This document shows positions 35,901-49,600 of a DNA stretch of 64,000 nt, one piece after another. This DNA is from Acanthaster planci. Taxonomy: Eukaryota > Echinodermata > Asteroidea > Valvatida > Acanthasteridae. Location of the stretch: the NCBI RefSeq assembly GCF_001949145.1, contig NW_019091369.1, positions 2,467,361-2,531,360 on the forward strand, given 5' to 3'. A program made the position numbers and the translations under genes. The notes under the pieces are model-generated. The model had not been told where the DNA came from. It worked only from the letters and a program-made list of their open reading frames with translations, and did no database searches. Numbering within the stretch: position 1 is the stretch's first letter; each line of letters begins with the position of its first letter.

Positions 35901-38900
35901 TTCATGGAAAGACCCAATACAATACCCTCCCCTCATGGCGTTTCTTCCAGGGAAGCTCTACAGCACAGACAACGCCGATGACGAAGGCCCCAGCATCTCC
36001 TCCATTGTCAAGGACCACATCGCCACCATGAAGAAACTGCTGTCCTCCCACGTGGACACGGCGGTCATGCTGGACGTGGAGGGCAAGGAAAAGGAGAAGT
36101 TCGGCGAGACCTACGAGGAGTTCCTCGGCACCGTTCAGCAGATCGAGATGTACCTCTGCGCTTACCTGCAGGCCGTCTTCCTTCGAAGGATGAAGACACA
36201 CGAGGCGTTGGACGTCATCACGAGGTCAGTTGGCTTCGCAGTTTGGATGTCTGAATTGACCCTAACTCCGCAATTAGTTTTAATCAGTCTCTTTGTTATT
36301 TCTCTAAAATTGGCCTCTGTTTACAATAAGCTTTTTCTGTTTACTTTTCATATTATTGATGACACATCTAAAGCTGTTGGTATTGACGTGAATACATCCA
36401 TACTGAAATGCACTGTTTGGTTCCAGGTTCACCCCTGTTGCGTATCGTCAGGGAATGAAGAGAGCCATCGCCGAGAAATACGTGGACATCTTCAACTGGT
36501 ACGAGGCCGATCTGGAGGAGGTCAAAAACATCTACGAGAAGTATAAGGTGCAGATAGATTTTCTGAGTTCCGGCCAGTGATGACTGGATCCAAGTGTTTG
36601 ATGCGAGTCGTTTGGCTTTGTCTGAATGTTATGGCTGTGGCTGGATATAATATGAGTGGCTCTGAAAGCTGCTGCCTTAAGGCTGTGGGCTCTTCCCACA
36701 GAAATGTGCATTACCGTCAGCCAGAGCCATCTGGATGTAAATGAGTGGCTCTGAAAGCTGCTGCCTTAAGGCTGTTGGCACTTCCCACAGACATGTGCAT
36801 TACCGTCAGCCAGAGCCATTCATTTGGACCAGACCTGGTTTTATTTTCTGTGAATCTCGTTTCTACAATCACCTTTCCTCCCCTCTCATTTTCTATAGGA
36901 GGAGCCCCCGATGATCCGCAACGCCCCGCCGGTAGCCGGCGCCATCTCCTGGTCCCGCCAGCTCCTCCAGCGCATCGAGGACCCCATGAAGGTCTTTCGC
37001 GACAACCGGGCCGTCACCCACCTGCGGGACTTCTCCCGCGTGGTGCGGTTCTACAATCGCGTGGCCACGGCCCTGGTGACATTTGAGAGCCTGTGGCTGG
37101 CCCAGTGGAGGGCGCACATCGATAACGCCAAGGCCGGGCTGAGGGCAACCTTACTTATCAGCCATCCCGAGACAGGACAGGTGGTGGTCAACGCAGATGA
37201 AGGGTAGGTACTTTGAGCTTTTACCTATCATTTAGGTTTACTGAAGTTTTGGGTGAATGTGCTTTCCGCTAGACAAAAGAATTGTCTTTATCCAGTGCCA
37301 TGCTTTTACAATAAGAAAATCGTTAACCCTAACCCTCCTCAATCCTTCACCTGTTGGAGGACTGAGGAGTGTTAGGGTTAAGGATATATTTTCATTGCAG
37401 GGTTCTACAGTTGATCCATGAGTGCCGCTGGTTAAAGCGGCTTGGCATTGACATACCAGACTCGGCCCAGATGGTTCTGAAACAGGTACGCCACATTAAG
37501 AGTAAGGTTTGATGGTATAGATTGTGATCAGTTCGTTCACACTGATCTCGTCTGACATGACTACATGATTTCACAACACAACTTAGTGAAGTTACCCAGT
37601 CATTTTGCGCTTTGGTCCATAACTCTTTTCAGGATCTGTTAAGTTAACTAGGATCTGCAATTTGTTGCTTTAAGAGGTTTGAGAGGACATCTCTATAACT
37701 GAAAGTAGGCAAGAAATAGGGATTAAAAGTACATTAAGTCACAGAAAGCCGCGTATTTAACTTTAAACAATTTTATATCGTGTTCCATTTGCATTATGAG
37801 TTTTTGAGATTTGTTGGGGTACATTTTGGATCTTTAGGAGCAGCGATTCAAGAGCTACTTCAACCACCTAGAGCTCTGCCTGAAGGAGTTCCATGACATC
37901 GTGGCTTCCATCCGAGACCCCATCCGTAGCCTGTTCAAACCCCACATCAACAGCGTTACGGTCACCTTGCAGCCCGGCTTGACCACATTGGCTTGGAACT
38001 CCATGAACATCGATGCATTCCTGCACCAAGTCCACACTGGTGAGTCATTTGATTTTCTGTTGGTCGTGCAAGCGCCTTGTGGTCGAGACCATCACAGCCC
38101 CGTCACAAGCCGATTTATAAGCTGCATCGCGAACCCAGTCAGAAGGCACATCACAAGCCCTGTCACAAGCCGCATCACAAACCCATTCGCAAGCCAGTCA
38201 CAAGCCCCATCACAAGCCAAGTCACAACTTCGTTCATAAGCCATGCCGCGAGCCCAGTCATAAGCAAGAAGGTGAACAATATCTGTTATCTTCTCACAGC
38301 GAATGCCAAACTGAAGCACAAGGTGGACACTGTCAATCACGTCATTGACACCAAGGTAGACGCCAAGCTCAAGAAGATCAGCGAGCTCTTCCTCTTTGAC
38401 ACCGATCTGGCCTTCAGCAGGTCATGGGTAAGACTCATCAGAACGTCACTTCATGATTTGAAGAATTTCTCACATGATTACAAGAAAATGTGGCCATTTC
38501 CATTCAAGCTGATCTTTCTCTAGGAAGCTGTGGCTATTTAACACAAAACGCCAATGACACGTTATGGAAACCGTAGCCACAAGGCGGTGTAGTAAGATGC
38601 ATGCTAAGGCTCAAACGGCATCTCGAAATCATTTGCTTTGCAAAACGACATCTTCACACCCGTCCTTTGATGCTGGTCAGGGGTTGCTTTGGAATGAGAC
38701 TGTTGACATCTGTTGTTGGTCAAGGAAACACCACGTTTTGGTCTCAGTGGCTCTGTAGAGCACTCAACTTGCATTCCATTGGTCTCGGTTCACGTCCACA
38801 TGTTCTTTCTTGTTTACAGCCCCCGGAGGAGTTCACACAGGCCATGTTGGACAGTGTCGGTGACCGTAGCGCCCAGCTCCACGACTTGGCCACCGAGATC

Positions 38901-41900
38901 GAGGAGGCTGTCCATGAGCTGATCAACATCCTCCTTGGCCGGGCCGCCAGCCCCTCCCACCACAGTCCACGCCAGAGCCTCAGCGCCAGCTCCAGGCGCC
39001 ACTCGGGCAAGCAGGCAGTCAACCTGACCCCCCGGACCGAGGCGTCCAGTGGCGACACCGGAGACGACATCGTCATCAGTGACATACTCTGTACGTTTCC
39101 TCTGAGTCATTTCGCTGGCATCAGAGTTTTGCTATAACCAATTCACCTTCAGATTAAACGGAGTCACACAGAGAAAAATGTTATACATGTCCATTGCATG
39201 GACCTTCAGTAATTATCACGTTACATTTTTAGGGGTGAGCGACCATTCAATCCAAAGTATGGGAATGCCAGAATTGCGCAAGTTACCCTCGGAGAACAAG
39301 GTTCATTTTACATACCAACACAATAGTTCAGAAAGCATTTATCATCCACCAACTCCTGCATTGGGAGCAGTAAAGTGGCCAAGACACCTGCACTTGTAAG
39401 CAGAAGGTCGTGGGCTTGAGTTCTACTTTTAAGCTTGTACGTTTTTTTTCTTACAAACTCTCTGACAAGACTGTGTGTACAGCATTGCAATTTAAAGCTC
39501 CAATCTGAACATTGATTTTGTTTCTCTATTTTCTGTAGACCACTACTCGGAGTTGGTCTACCAGGCTGTCACGTCCTCCATCTGCCGTACTCTAATCACC
39601 CTTGCCGAGGCCGCGGGCTGCGAGGGCATCATCGAGGCCATCAGTCGCGAGCTGGCCGGATCCTCCTCCCCACTGCCCCCAGACGGCCGGCTGGACGACC
39701 CCCATCTCCCCTCCACCCCAGGCAGGAGTCGCAGCCGGCCCAGCACGGGCCGGTCAGGGATGTCTGGCGGCAGACACAGCCGGGCTAGCACGGCCCTGAG
39801 CAGGGCCACGTCCTCACTGTCCTTCCTGTCGGACATGTCGTGGACCTCAGAGAAGACGCATGAGATCACGTACCTCAGGTCAGTAAAACTAGTTTTCATA
39901 TTTGCCCTGACATCTTAGCCCTAATACCGAAGATTCTTCAAGTGCGCAGCAGATTTCTGTTAACGTTTTTAGCCCTTGCCTGATTGCATTCCTCCAAATC
40001 GCCTTGATGAGCCCTGAGCTGGTCCAAGAGAGGGCGCAATTTTTCTAGCAACAGCGGTTCCTTTGGTAGGAACGTCACTTCGATGGTTCACGAACAACTA
40101 CGAAATGCGCGTTGTGTGCTCATCACTACCAACAAAACGAACACTCCCGACCAGCATGGCTGTCTTCAACCAATGAGGGGGTGCTTCTGCTCAAGGCAAA
40201 TACTTGTCTTAAGAAAATATTATGTGCTGCACTGCATAATCATCAACGTAGAATCTGGTATCCACAGACACCCAGGAATGCCAATCCAATCTATTCATCT
40301 GCAAATAACATCTTCCAGCTCACACTATTTGGGGTCATTGCTGATGAGAAAATACATTTTTCAGTGCTCTCTGAGTGGACAGTGTTGGCATACTCATTAG
40401 AACTAATGTATATTTTGTTTTAATCAGAATCCATCAAAATTGAAAAAAAAAGTCTGAAGAGTTTGTGACCAACTTTAAGAAAGCTAGTAAAACGGTAGAG
40501 CAGCACATTTAGAATAGAAATGAGCTGGAATTCTGATGGATTTTTGTTTCATTAGAATCTGCTGAAATTGAAAGTCAAGACGTCTGTATTGATGACTTGA
40601 AAGTAACCATCAGCTTGTCCTCAACTGTCTCAGGTTTGAGGTCGCTGTGAAGTTCTCCATCCCCAACATCATCATCTCCCCGACCCTGGATGCCGTCAAG
40701 ACTGCCTTGGCCCGCATCGCCGAGGTGGTCCTGAACACGGCCGACAAGATCTGCTGGTGGGCGGGAGGGGACATCGGGGAACCCTTCCTGACCGAAGTGG
40801 TTCAGGAGCCGGCCATCGAGAGCACCATGAGGAAACTAGACGGCGTCGTTGAAGGTGATAAACTTTCATCTGAGTTTGCTTTCCATGTTGCTTGTAAAAC
40901 TTACCCATCTCAATGAGTAGTTTTCGGCCTGCTCTAACAAAATGACACCTGAGTCACAAAATTCAGTCGGGCAATTTTGTTACCACTGATGAGAATAGAG
41001 TAGAAAAAGTTAATGATGAACAAAACTGTTGGTGAGCACTTAATAACTGAGCAGCTCTCTGCAACTAATCAATTGCAAAATGTTCTGATCATCGTCATCA
41101 TCACCTCACAATCATCACTTACTTCACCTTAGACCTTCAACGCGTCGTCGACAAGCATCTCTTCCACTTCAAGTTCTACGATTTCCTCTGGAAGGATGAT
41201 ATGTACGCGGCCTACTATGAGTTTATCGATAGTGATCCAGGTACCTTCGCCGTCAAGAGAGAAGTGGAGCGGCTCTTGCACATCGAGGAGAAGATCCGGG
41301 CGGTCCCGGCCGTGCTGCCCGTGGGCTCGGTCTGCCTGGGGACCGCGCCCATCACTGATGCCCTGTACGGATTTGCCGTGCAGTGGAAGACGCAGTACGC
41401 CCAGGTGCTGCATGAGGAGGCCAAGGTGGGTATAGACTCCGCGTGTGTGGCGCCCTCTTGTGGTCAGAATTGGGAAGTGGCATGCAAGAAATATTAATGG
41501 CTGTCTTGGCTTCACAGAGTAGTAACAGTTTGGCATGATAGCGTTCATTGCTCAGGTACAATATTTGCTCACCGGGGTTGTTTGTGGACTGACGATGTGG
41601 TCAGGTTGACAGTTGAGTACTACATTAGTACTTTTCACAGTTTACCACAAGTACTACTGCAAACACTAGGCCAGTAGTTACAAAGGAATGTTTTTGTTGC
41701 AATTCCCATAAATAGGTTGTCACTTAAACTGAAATCACAGTTTCTTACAGCGAGTCCCCCTACGTGTATTTGTATTGTTAGTTTGAAGTTTTACAATCCA
41801 GATAAGTTGTATGACTCAAGTAATAATATTGACCTGTTGTTTAAGAATTTGTTCTTTGCTTTGATTCTTCAAAAAGTGGAGACAAAACATAAATTGTAAA

Positions 41901-43661
41901 TAATTATAGTTACGTAATTGTGATTGGTGTACGCATGAAGAATGTACACAGTACTCAACTACAGAAATGGGTCTGGTTGTTCATTTTGTTTTAAAGATAT
42001 AAATGTGCCGTATTCCATCGTCCGTCAATTTATTCCTGACTTTCAATAATAATGATCCTCCACTGACCCCTGCAGAGGCGGCTTGACCAGGCTGTTATGT
42101 ACCGCAATGGCATGCGGGCCAGACTGACCGCCGAGGTGGTAACCCTGGACCAGCTGAATGGGACCCTGAACTGGTTGGAGGAGGTCCGAGACATGGAGAA
42201 CAAAGTGGACAAGATCTACCTACCCATAGAGACCATGTATGCCGACCTCAGGTGAGTGATGAAGTCAAGGGTCAGAGGTCAGGGTGCAGCATTGCCAGCA
42301 GGAAGTTCTTCTTCGCATTTATATCATGAACTGTGCAGTCTGTCAGTCTTCACCGCTGTCTGTTTGTTTGTTATTGTTTTTTCAGGAGTTACAAACTTCG
42401 ACTTCCTCGCTCGGAGGTGGAGGAGGTTGAACAGCTGAGAGACAAGTGGCAAGAGGTCATTGACCTTGCCGAGCAGTGCCGAGTCAAACTGCTGCGGGAA
42501 CGCAGGGGGGCGTTTGAGCAGGAGCTGGATAAGCAAGTCAAGGTATGCGGTAGTTGTGTCTGATTGCATCCAATTGCCTGAGTTGACCAGTTTGAAGGTC
42601 AGGCTTACATCAACAGAAGTGTAAGATAATACAAGTTGATTGAAGCAGTGTCTCCTACGGAACGGTTCCATTCTCTCATCCTACCCGTAGTAATGAGGAG
42701 CACTTTTAGCAGGTTCTACCTACTTGTTTTAGGTTTTACTTCCTGGACTCATAGTGTGAATTTTTTTCCTTGTCTTGGAAGAAATCAGGAATGGAGAGGA
42801 AGACTACAGGTTATTCAGAGATCAAGAAATCAAACTGGAAAATCTAGCGTTCCACATTTCCTTTCCATATTTAGTTTCAGATTAGAGTTTTGCAAAGAAA
42901 TAAGAAAATCCACACCCTAGCGTCCAATATTCCGGTTACAGAATTCTGTAATCTCATTATCTTTCTTCTTTTTCTCCTTCCAGCTCTTTGTTGTGGAGGT
43001 CATTCAATTCCGTAACAGTTTTGACTCCCAAGGGCCGGCGGTGCCTGGTGTCCAGCCAGCAGAGGCCGTGTCCAGACTTCACGAGTTCCAGGAGATCTTC
43101 AAGCTGTACGACTCCAAGCGCAGGACCCTGGACTCGGTCTCCAGACTGTTTGGCATCATCTGCAAGCCTTTCCCCGAACTGGACAAGACCGGAGAGGTAC
43201 TATCTTTAGAAATCCCACGTCATACACAGTTGTGAAAATCACATATGTTGGTGGTGTACGGCACCATGCATTTTTTGGTTGAGTATTCCGGGTTTAAAGC
43301 TGCCTCTTTTCAGATCAACTTTAAAAATGGTTTTGCAAAAGTTGCCTCAAAACTCTTGGCATCAAACTTTTCACTCATTCTTCTAATCCTCAAAAGTTAT
43401 TCAAAGTGTTTTGCTTTGCTTGAAAGTTTGCTTAGCAGTTCCTTTTTTTTTCTTAACTGATATTGGCTCAGCTATATTAGTTTTCAATTAAATCTGAGAC
43501 TGAGACCCGTGCATCATTTTAGTTTAATTTGTCTTCTTTTCTTACAGGAACTAGACCTACTTGGCCTGCTGTATGGTCTCTTCCAGAAGTTTATTGCCTT
43601 TGACTCTCAGTTCAGGGACAAGCTGTGGGCTGACGTGGATCTGGAGAAAGCAAACCGAGAG
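29961..43661 (+). CDS. Dynein exons 1-22: tail (DHC_N1 region)
   Basis: Exons are 29961-30506, 32260-32411, 32513-32686, 33042-33246, 33506-33736, 33977-34148, 34475-34738, 35204-35467, 35951-36224, 36427-36547, 36899-37203, 37401-37485, 37838-38039, 38300-38427, 38820-39090, 39539-39878, 40634-40854, 41133-41425, 42076-42251, 42386-42542, 42984-43196 and 43548-43661. The tail binds intermediate and docking proteins in this family. Recognisable segments include MIRNAPPVAGAISWSRQLL (DNAH5 has an equivalent PPIAGKILWARQL), TLAWNSMNIDAFL, FSIPNIIISPTLDAV and LLGLLYGLFQKFI. Exon 7 carries a six-Gly run and exon 8 a Glu-rich stretch with Pro-Ser sites. Exons 15 and 16 end in Ser/Arg-rich low-complexity segments. 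None of these is typical of DNAH5/8. Confidence 0.9.
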
Positions 43662-46600
43662 GTATATATGAATCCAAGACGTATTCCTTACGACTTGGCT
43701 ATAAAAATTACCACTAAAAAAGCTGATTCATAAAGGACAGTCATTGAAAGGATTTAAGTGCTCAGTGGGATAATATTATTACCCCTGATCATCCAGCGTG
43801 TAGTCATTGTCGGATCTGCCCAGATGTCTCTGTGAGGCTATACAGCCAGGCAGAATGTCCTCTTGTGTATACGTCTGCTGTCTTAAATGTCAGATTTTTT
43901 TTGCCGTTAAGTGCTTGACTGTGATCCATGACAGGTGGAGAATTACTGGGAGGAGTGCCAGAATCTTCCGGACAAGCTCAAGGACTGGGACGCCTACAAC
44001 GAGATGAAGAGCTCCATCAAGTTCTACCTGGACGTCTTCCCGATACTCCACAAGCTGGCCTCCAAGGTAACGTGTGGCGTGACAGGACTGGAAATTCATC
44101 CTGAAGGAGATGACACTCCGTTTATTAAAAAAAAAAGGACCACGACTAGACACTTCAAAATACTGTGGAGCAATTGTTAGGGAATTCTTAACATCCTTGG
44201 CCATTTACAGACAGAACTCCGTCCCGGTCAAGATCTCAACGGATGGCAAAATGAAATGTTTGTGTGACTGTTGTTTCTTGCAGGAGATACGCAATCGTCA
44301 CTGGCTTCAAGTGATGTCTGTGACAGGCAGCTCCTTCCAGTTGGAAGCCAACGTCTTCAAGCTGCTTCACATCCTAGACATCGGACTCATCGAGTAAGTC
44401 CATACCATCGCATTGAGGCGATTTCTAATTTGGAACTCGTTTTGTGTGGCTCAGGTTTCTCTCACTGTCTTGACTCTGTCGTCGTTTCAGGCACCAGGCT
44501 GAGATTGAGGACATCTGTCGCTGTGCCAGCAAGGAGCAGGAGCTGGAGGTCAAGCTGCGCATCACGGAAGAAGAATGGACAGAGCAGGTAGGAGTCAAGC
44601 TGTCGACACGGGACAAGTTAGACCACCAACCAGTTCTCAACCACTGGGCGATTTTTACCCAGTATCCAGGATGTATTTTATGCATAGGTTACCAGGCAAA
44701 ATCGACCACTGGCTGCTGATTGAACTTGGGCAAGAGCGACCGCAAGGTCACTGCGAGAATGAAGGTCGGTTAACAGGGATATATGAACCGCAAGGACGTA
44801 AGCAGAATGCAACAAGACCTGAACATCAGCGTGCTGCACAGTGCTACTTCTCTTCCTTAGGATGACATGGCTTGTTGCCAAGTTCCCTTGTTAGATCACG
44901 AATCTGCTGTTTGAGGGGTATAGATATTCAGAAATGGAGTAATTTTTGTTGTTTTGTGCAGATTTGATGCAAGTTTTTTTTCTGTACTTGAGAAGTTTGT
45001 GTTTAACACTTTCAGGTCCTGTCATTTGAGGAGTATAAGAAACGTGGCCCCATCTACCTCGAGAAGGACAACTCGGAGCACCTCCTTGAGCAACTGGAGA
45101 ACGCCCAGGCTCTCCTGGCTAACATGCTAACGTCCAGGTACATCGGGCCACTGAGGGAGGAGGCAGCGGGATGGGCAGAGAAGCTCAAAGGTGAGGGCTG
45201 TGATCGGTCAGGAGGGAGGTAATGTGATTGTGAGGGCTGTCAGGATTGGTTAGGAAATTGACTGCGGGATCAGTCATTGGTCAGGAAGTTGATGGTGTGG
45301 CTGGCCATTGATGGCAGTTACGTGATTGGTGACGAGGCGGAAAATGCGATTGGTTAGTGTGCAGTTTTCATAAGGCTGAAGACACAATTGGTCAGTTTTA
45401 GGTGGTCATGTGATTGGTGGGGATGAGGGTGACATTGCAGTTGGTCGAAAGGTTGATCATGTGTTTTGTTTCCTATTTACCATTATTTGTGTAATTCCTA
45501 AGGAAGGGATTGTTATGTGAATTCATGTTTTTACCCTCGACATTGAAACAAGAGTTTTCGTAACACAGAAGTATAAATCAGTTTTTAAGTATGATACCAA
45601 CTCTTTTTCTTAATCTCTTAAAGTTATTTCATGCTTTCACATACTCAAATTTTTCCCACAGATGTTGTAATACTTTGTAATTTCATTACCTTACTAACAA
45701 TCCATCATCTGTTCTTTTCTCATCCGTAAGCCGAAGTGAAACACTCTTTCTGGTAAAAAGTTCTCATTCATGAATCTTGGCATATCTGTTGATGTACCAT
45801 GCACAACGCATGTCACCAGTCAGTACCCAAGCACCTTAATTTTTGTCTTGTTTAGCGTCGTCTTTTCAGGGGCAAGTCCTTCTTTGTGAGAGATGTTTAT
45901 AGTCGTGCACTAGTCACTTTTCTCTTGACTCAGCACCTGTCTTTGTGTCTCGTCTTCGATATATTTTGTTCTGCTTGTTTGTGAAACCTATGGTGATGGT
46001 CTTTATGTTGAAATGGATAAACATCGGGAAATCAGCACCTTCTGTTGGCCATGTGGATATACCAAGCCAGATTGAATGTTGCTTCCTCTTGATAACGAGT
46101 AGTCATTTTATAATGCATATGGCATAGGAAGTTAGGGTTTGCACAAGGGACAGTGTTCTGGAAATGACGTAGTGAAGCCTGCAGGATTCCATGCCATAGG
46201 CAGCTGCACAACAGCATGAGCAATTCTGAAGGACAGTCATGGTTGTCATGGTTATATAGTATTCTCCATCACACCAGACCAGTCAGTAGCTGGTACCAGC
46301 ACGCATGTCTGGTGTCTGACGTCACAGGTACCCATTTATACATTGGGGTGGAGAGGGGCAAGTAGGGGTAAAATAACTTTCCCAAGGTCATAGTATGGTA
46401 CCCCCTGTAGGATTCGGACCCCCAACCCTATGATCAGCAGTTACAAACCCTAGCCACTGGGCCATACCTTCTCCAACATTGTTGCTCGAGAACGAAGTGT
46501 CCTCCCTCGTTAACGGACAAAGCCAACGGTTCAAGTCCCTCTTTTCTAGTGAATCCGTAGCTGTTGACGTTTGATGTTTTTTTGGGCAGGCGTTGCCGAA

Positions 46601-49600
46601 GTCCTTGAGCAGTGGTTAGAGGTGCAGGATCTCTGGCAGTACCTGGAGGCAGTCTTCAGCGTGGGCCGCACCGCCAAGGATTTGCCCCAGGAGGCCAAAA
46701 GGTTCAACCGGATTGACAAGAGCTGGACCAAGATCATGAAGAGAGCCTACGACACCAGGAATGTCTTGCAGGTGAATGATGTCAGGTTTTTGTCAGTTAA
46801 TAGAATGTTAGCTAGTCCTCGAATGTGGTGTGCGGAGTACAAATGAATGAGATTCGTAACGCTCTTTGCCACTGTCAGGATTTTACACAGAGCCAGATGT
46901 AATCTTTCAATTGCATGCAGTTCACTAGCGAAAAATATAAATACACCGTTCATTTTCCCATCGCGCACTGCACATTGCCCGTGACTGGTTCACCGCTGGG
47001 TTTTTTTTTTAAAGCAATTTCGTAAAGTACGGCCCTGTACTGAGAAGAAAATGTTGTAAATTCCTGTCTCGGCAGTGCACCTACGGTGGGGAAGTACCCA
47101 AGGGTGTGGTCCTGCGACACATCTACGAGGAGCTGGAGATCTGCTTCAAGTCGCTGATGGGCTACTTGGACAAGAAGAGGCAGGCCTTCCCCAGGTTCTA
47201 CTTCCTGTCCGACCCTGTCCTGCTGGCCATCTTGAGCCGGCCGTTTGACCTCGAGTCAGTCCGACCACATCTCAGGTAAGACAAGCTTGGAGACTCTAAA
47301 ACCATCAGCATTACAAGAATCTACCTTCTGTAATCTAGCTGGTGTATTTATCAATGTATATGTATATCTATACATATGTGGTTGTTTATTTTTGCGTTCA
47401 CAATGACGTAACTCGTACTTGCTTTAAAAAGTCAAATGCCATTCTTTAGTTTTTAGTGAAAGTTTCTTCTGTAATTTGTCTTGAGAGGCTGTAGACATAT
47501 CTCGCAAGCCGTGTCAAAATGACCTGGCTTTGGCGGGTAATGAAACTTGCATCGGTGGAAAACGGCTGCAGGCATTAGCCAGTAACTTCCACAAGCACAT
47601 CGTTTATTTTTTTGCCATTGTTCGGTGTCTTGGACTGGGCTTAATTGACCTGACTATGGCTAGAAATGATACAGCAAACATACACAAGCCATCAAAGAGC
47701 GGCTTCACGCTTTTCTCATGGACACGTGTCTGTGAGCTGTAGCCAGTAATTTGGACTTTGCCACTGTCTGAAAAAGAATTACATAGCAATATGTCTTGAC
47801 CGTGAATTCCCTTCTCTCGACCCCGCAGGTGCATTTTCAACAGCGTCTACGACATCCGACTGGAGCAGCTGCCTTTCTCCTTGTCTCATAGCGCCAACTC
47901 CTCCCCGGAGAAGTCCTACCACAGCGCCCGGGAGCGACACCACTCCCCACTGCGGACCGAGTCCTCCTCTCAAGCCTACGCCCCCTCCTCCTCCTACCAG
48001 CACCACTCCCGGATGACCCTTGGGGACAGCCTAGTGGGCGGGGCCGGGGGTGGGATCCAGTCGGAGCAGCTGCTGCTGCAGGCCGTGGCCGTGGTCTCCA
48101 AGGAGACGGAGGTGCTGCAGTTGGATGAGGAGGTGAGGAAGATGAAACAAGCTGGGTATCCTATCTGGACGTTTCCGTGACGACTAATACATTTTACTGT
48201 TGGCTCTAATTCTCCCCGTCAAAAAAAAGGACCTGTCACAAAGAAACTTGCTCTCTTGTCTTCATTAATCCCTTGAAGTCGAAAACGAGGAGAGCGTGTC
48301 AGCTGAAATTAATATCAACATGTTGGCTGTGTTCCCCTTTTATTTGCCAGGTATCACTGAAAGACAGTGTAGAGATCTGGCTTCATGCCTTGAAGGAATC
48401 CATCGCTAAGACCATCTACTCCAATGTCTGTAAGATGATCGAGGACGTGGAGGCGGGCTTACCCATTGAGGAGTTAGCAGGCAAGGTGAGAAACTGACCC
48501 GCTCATCTCAGTTGTCAAAAAGGCCCAAGGGTGGCATTTTGCCAGGTCTAGTGTATCCTGCAGAGCTTTCCTGCTGACCCCTAAGCACTTTTGTAATTTT
48601 ATTTTTTATTTAAGCATTTCAAGGAAACCAAGGATTCCTCAAAAGTGCCCTCGGCACTGTACCTCGCAAGCCTGAAGAAACCTGTCGAGAGGAGACAGTA
48701 GTGGTGGGAGGAAAAAACGCAGAAGAATATTCTGGGTTACACCCACGGAATAATGTAGGGACTGAAAACACAATGCACATGTGGACCGGGCTTGGAATCG
48801 AACCCAAAACCACAGAGGTGAAAGACCAGGGAAAAACCCATTACCCAAACCTTACCTCAGATGTCTCGGATATAAGTTGTTCTACTTTTGTGCTTGTCTC
48901 AGTTTCCCATGCAAGTGGCCGGGCTGGGCCTCCTCATGTACTGGACCAAGGAGTGCGAGCTGGGCATCATGGAGATCAGGAATGACCGCAAGGCCATCGC
49001 CAACACGGCCAAGAAGTTCGGCACCACCATGGGCCGGCTGTCGGCGGCGCTGACCAGGGGGACGTGGAAGACACTGGACGAGGGCATGACGCCGCTGCAG
49101 AGGCTGAGACTGGAGAGTCTCATCGCTGTGAGTACGCCGTGTGCTGGTTGGTTTCAATTCTCAAAGAGTGATCTCATGAGAGATTAACCTCCTGAGGGCA
49201 GTCTCGTGGCATAGCAAAACCCGGAACATTTTGAATGAGCACATGGCATCTTGTTGGAGGTTGAAGTTTTGAAGAGTCTGATCGTTATTAAAGGATGTGC
49301 TATTATTCTGTGTAATTTCTCCAGAGTAACCTAGAATAGGGTTAACCTTATGAGGACTACCTCTTGTTTTAACCAAACCGGGTAGACATTAGATGAGGGC
49401 ATGGCTCCATTTTGATTGCTGAGGTCGAAGGACTGATTGCTTTAAAATTCTACTCAATTTATCTCCGGGAACATCTCCAGAGGAACCACTTTCTTAGATT
49501 CACCTCTTCTCAGAGTTACCTCACGAGGCTTGCCTCATGCTTTGGTTTCGGCAAAACCTGTACAATGTTGGACCATTTTGGCTTGCAGCAATCCCTGTAC

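Noticed and set aside
38095-38250. CRISPR-like repeat array
   Set aside because: Units are short, imperfect and contiguous without unique spacers, in a eukaryotic intron; it is a minisatellite.
38077-38523. 148-codon frame with His/Lys/Pro repeats in the dynein gene
   Set aside because: It reads the intronic minisatellite before entering the real exon 38300-38427; a good donor and acceptor remove the repeat.
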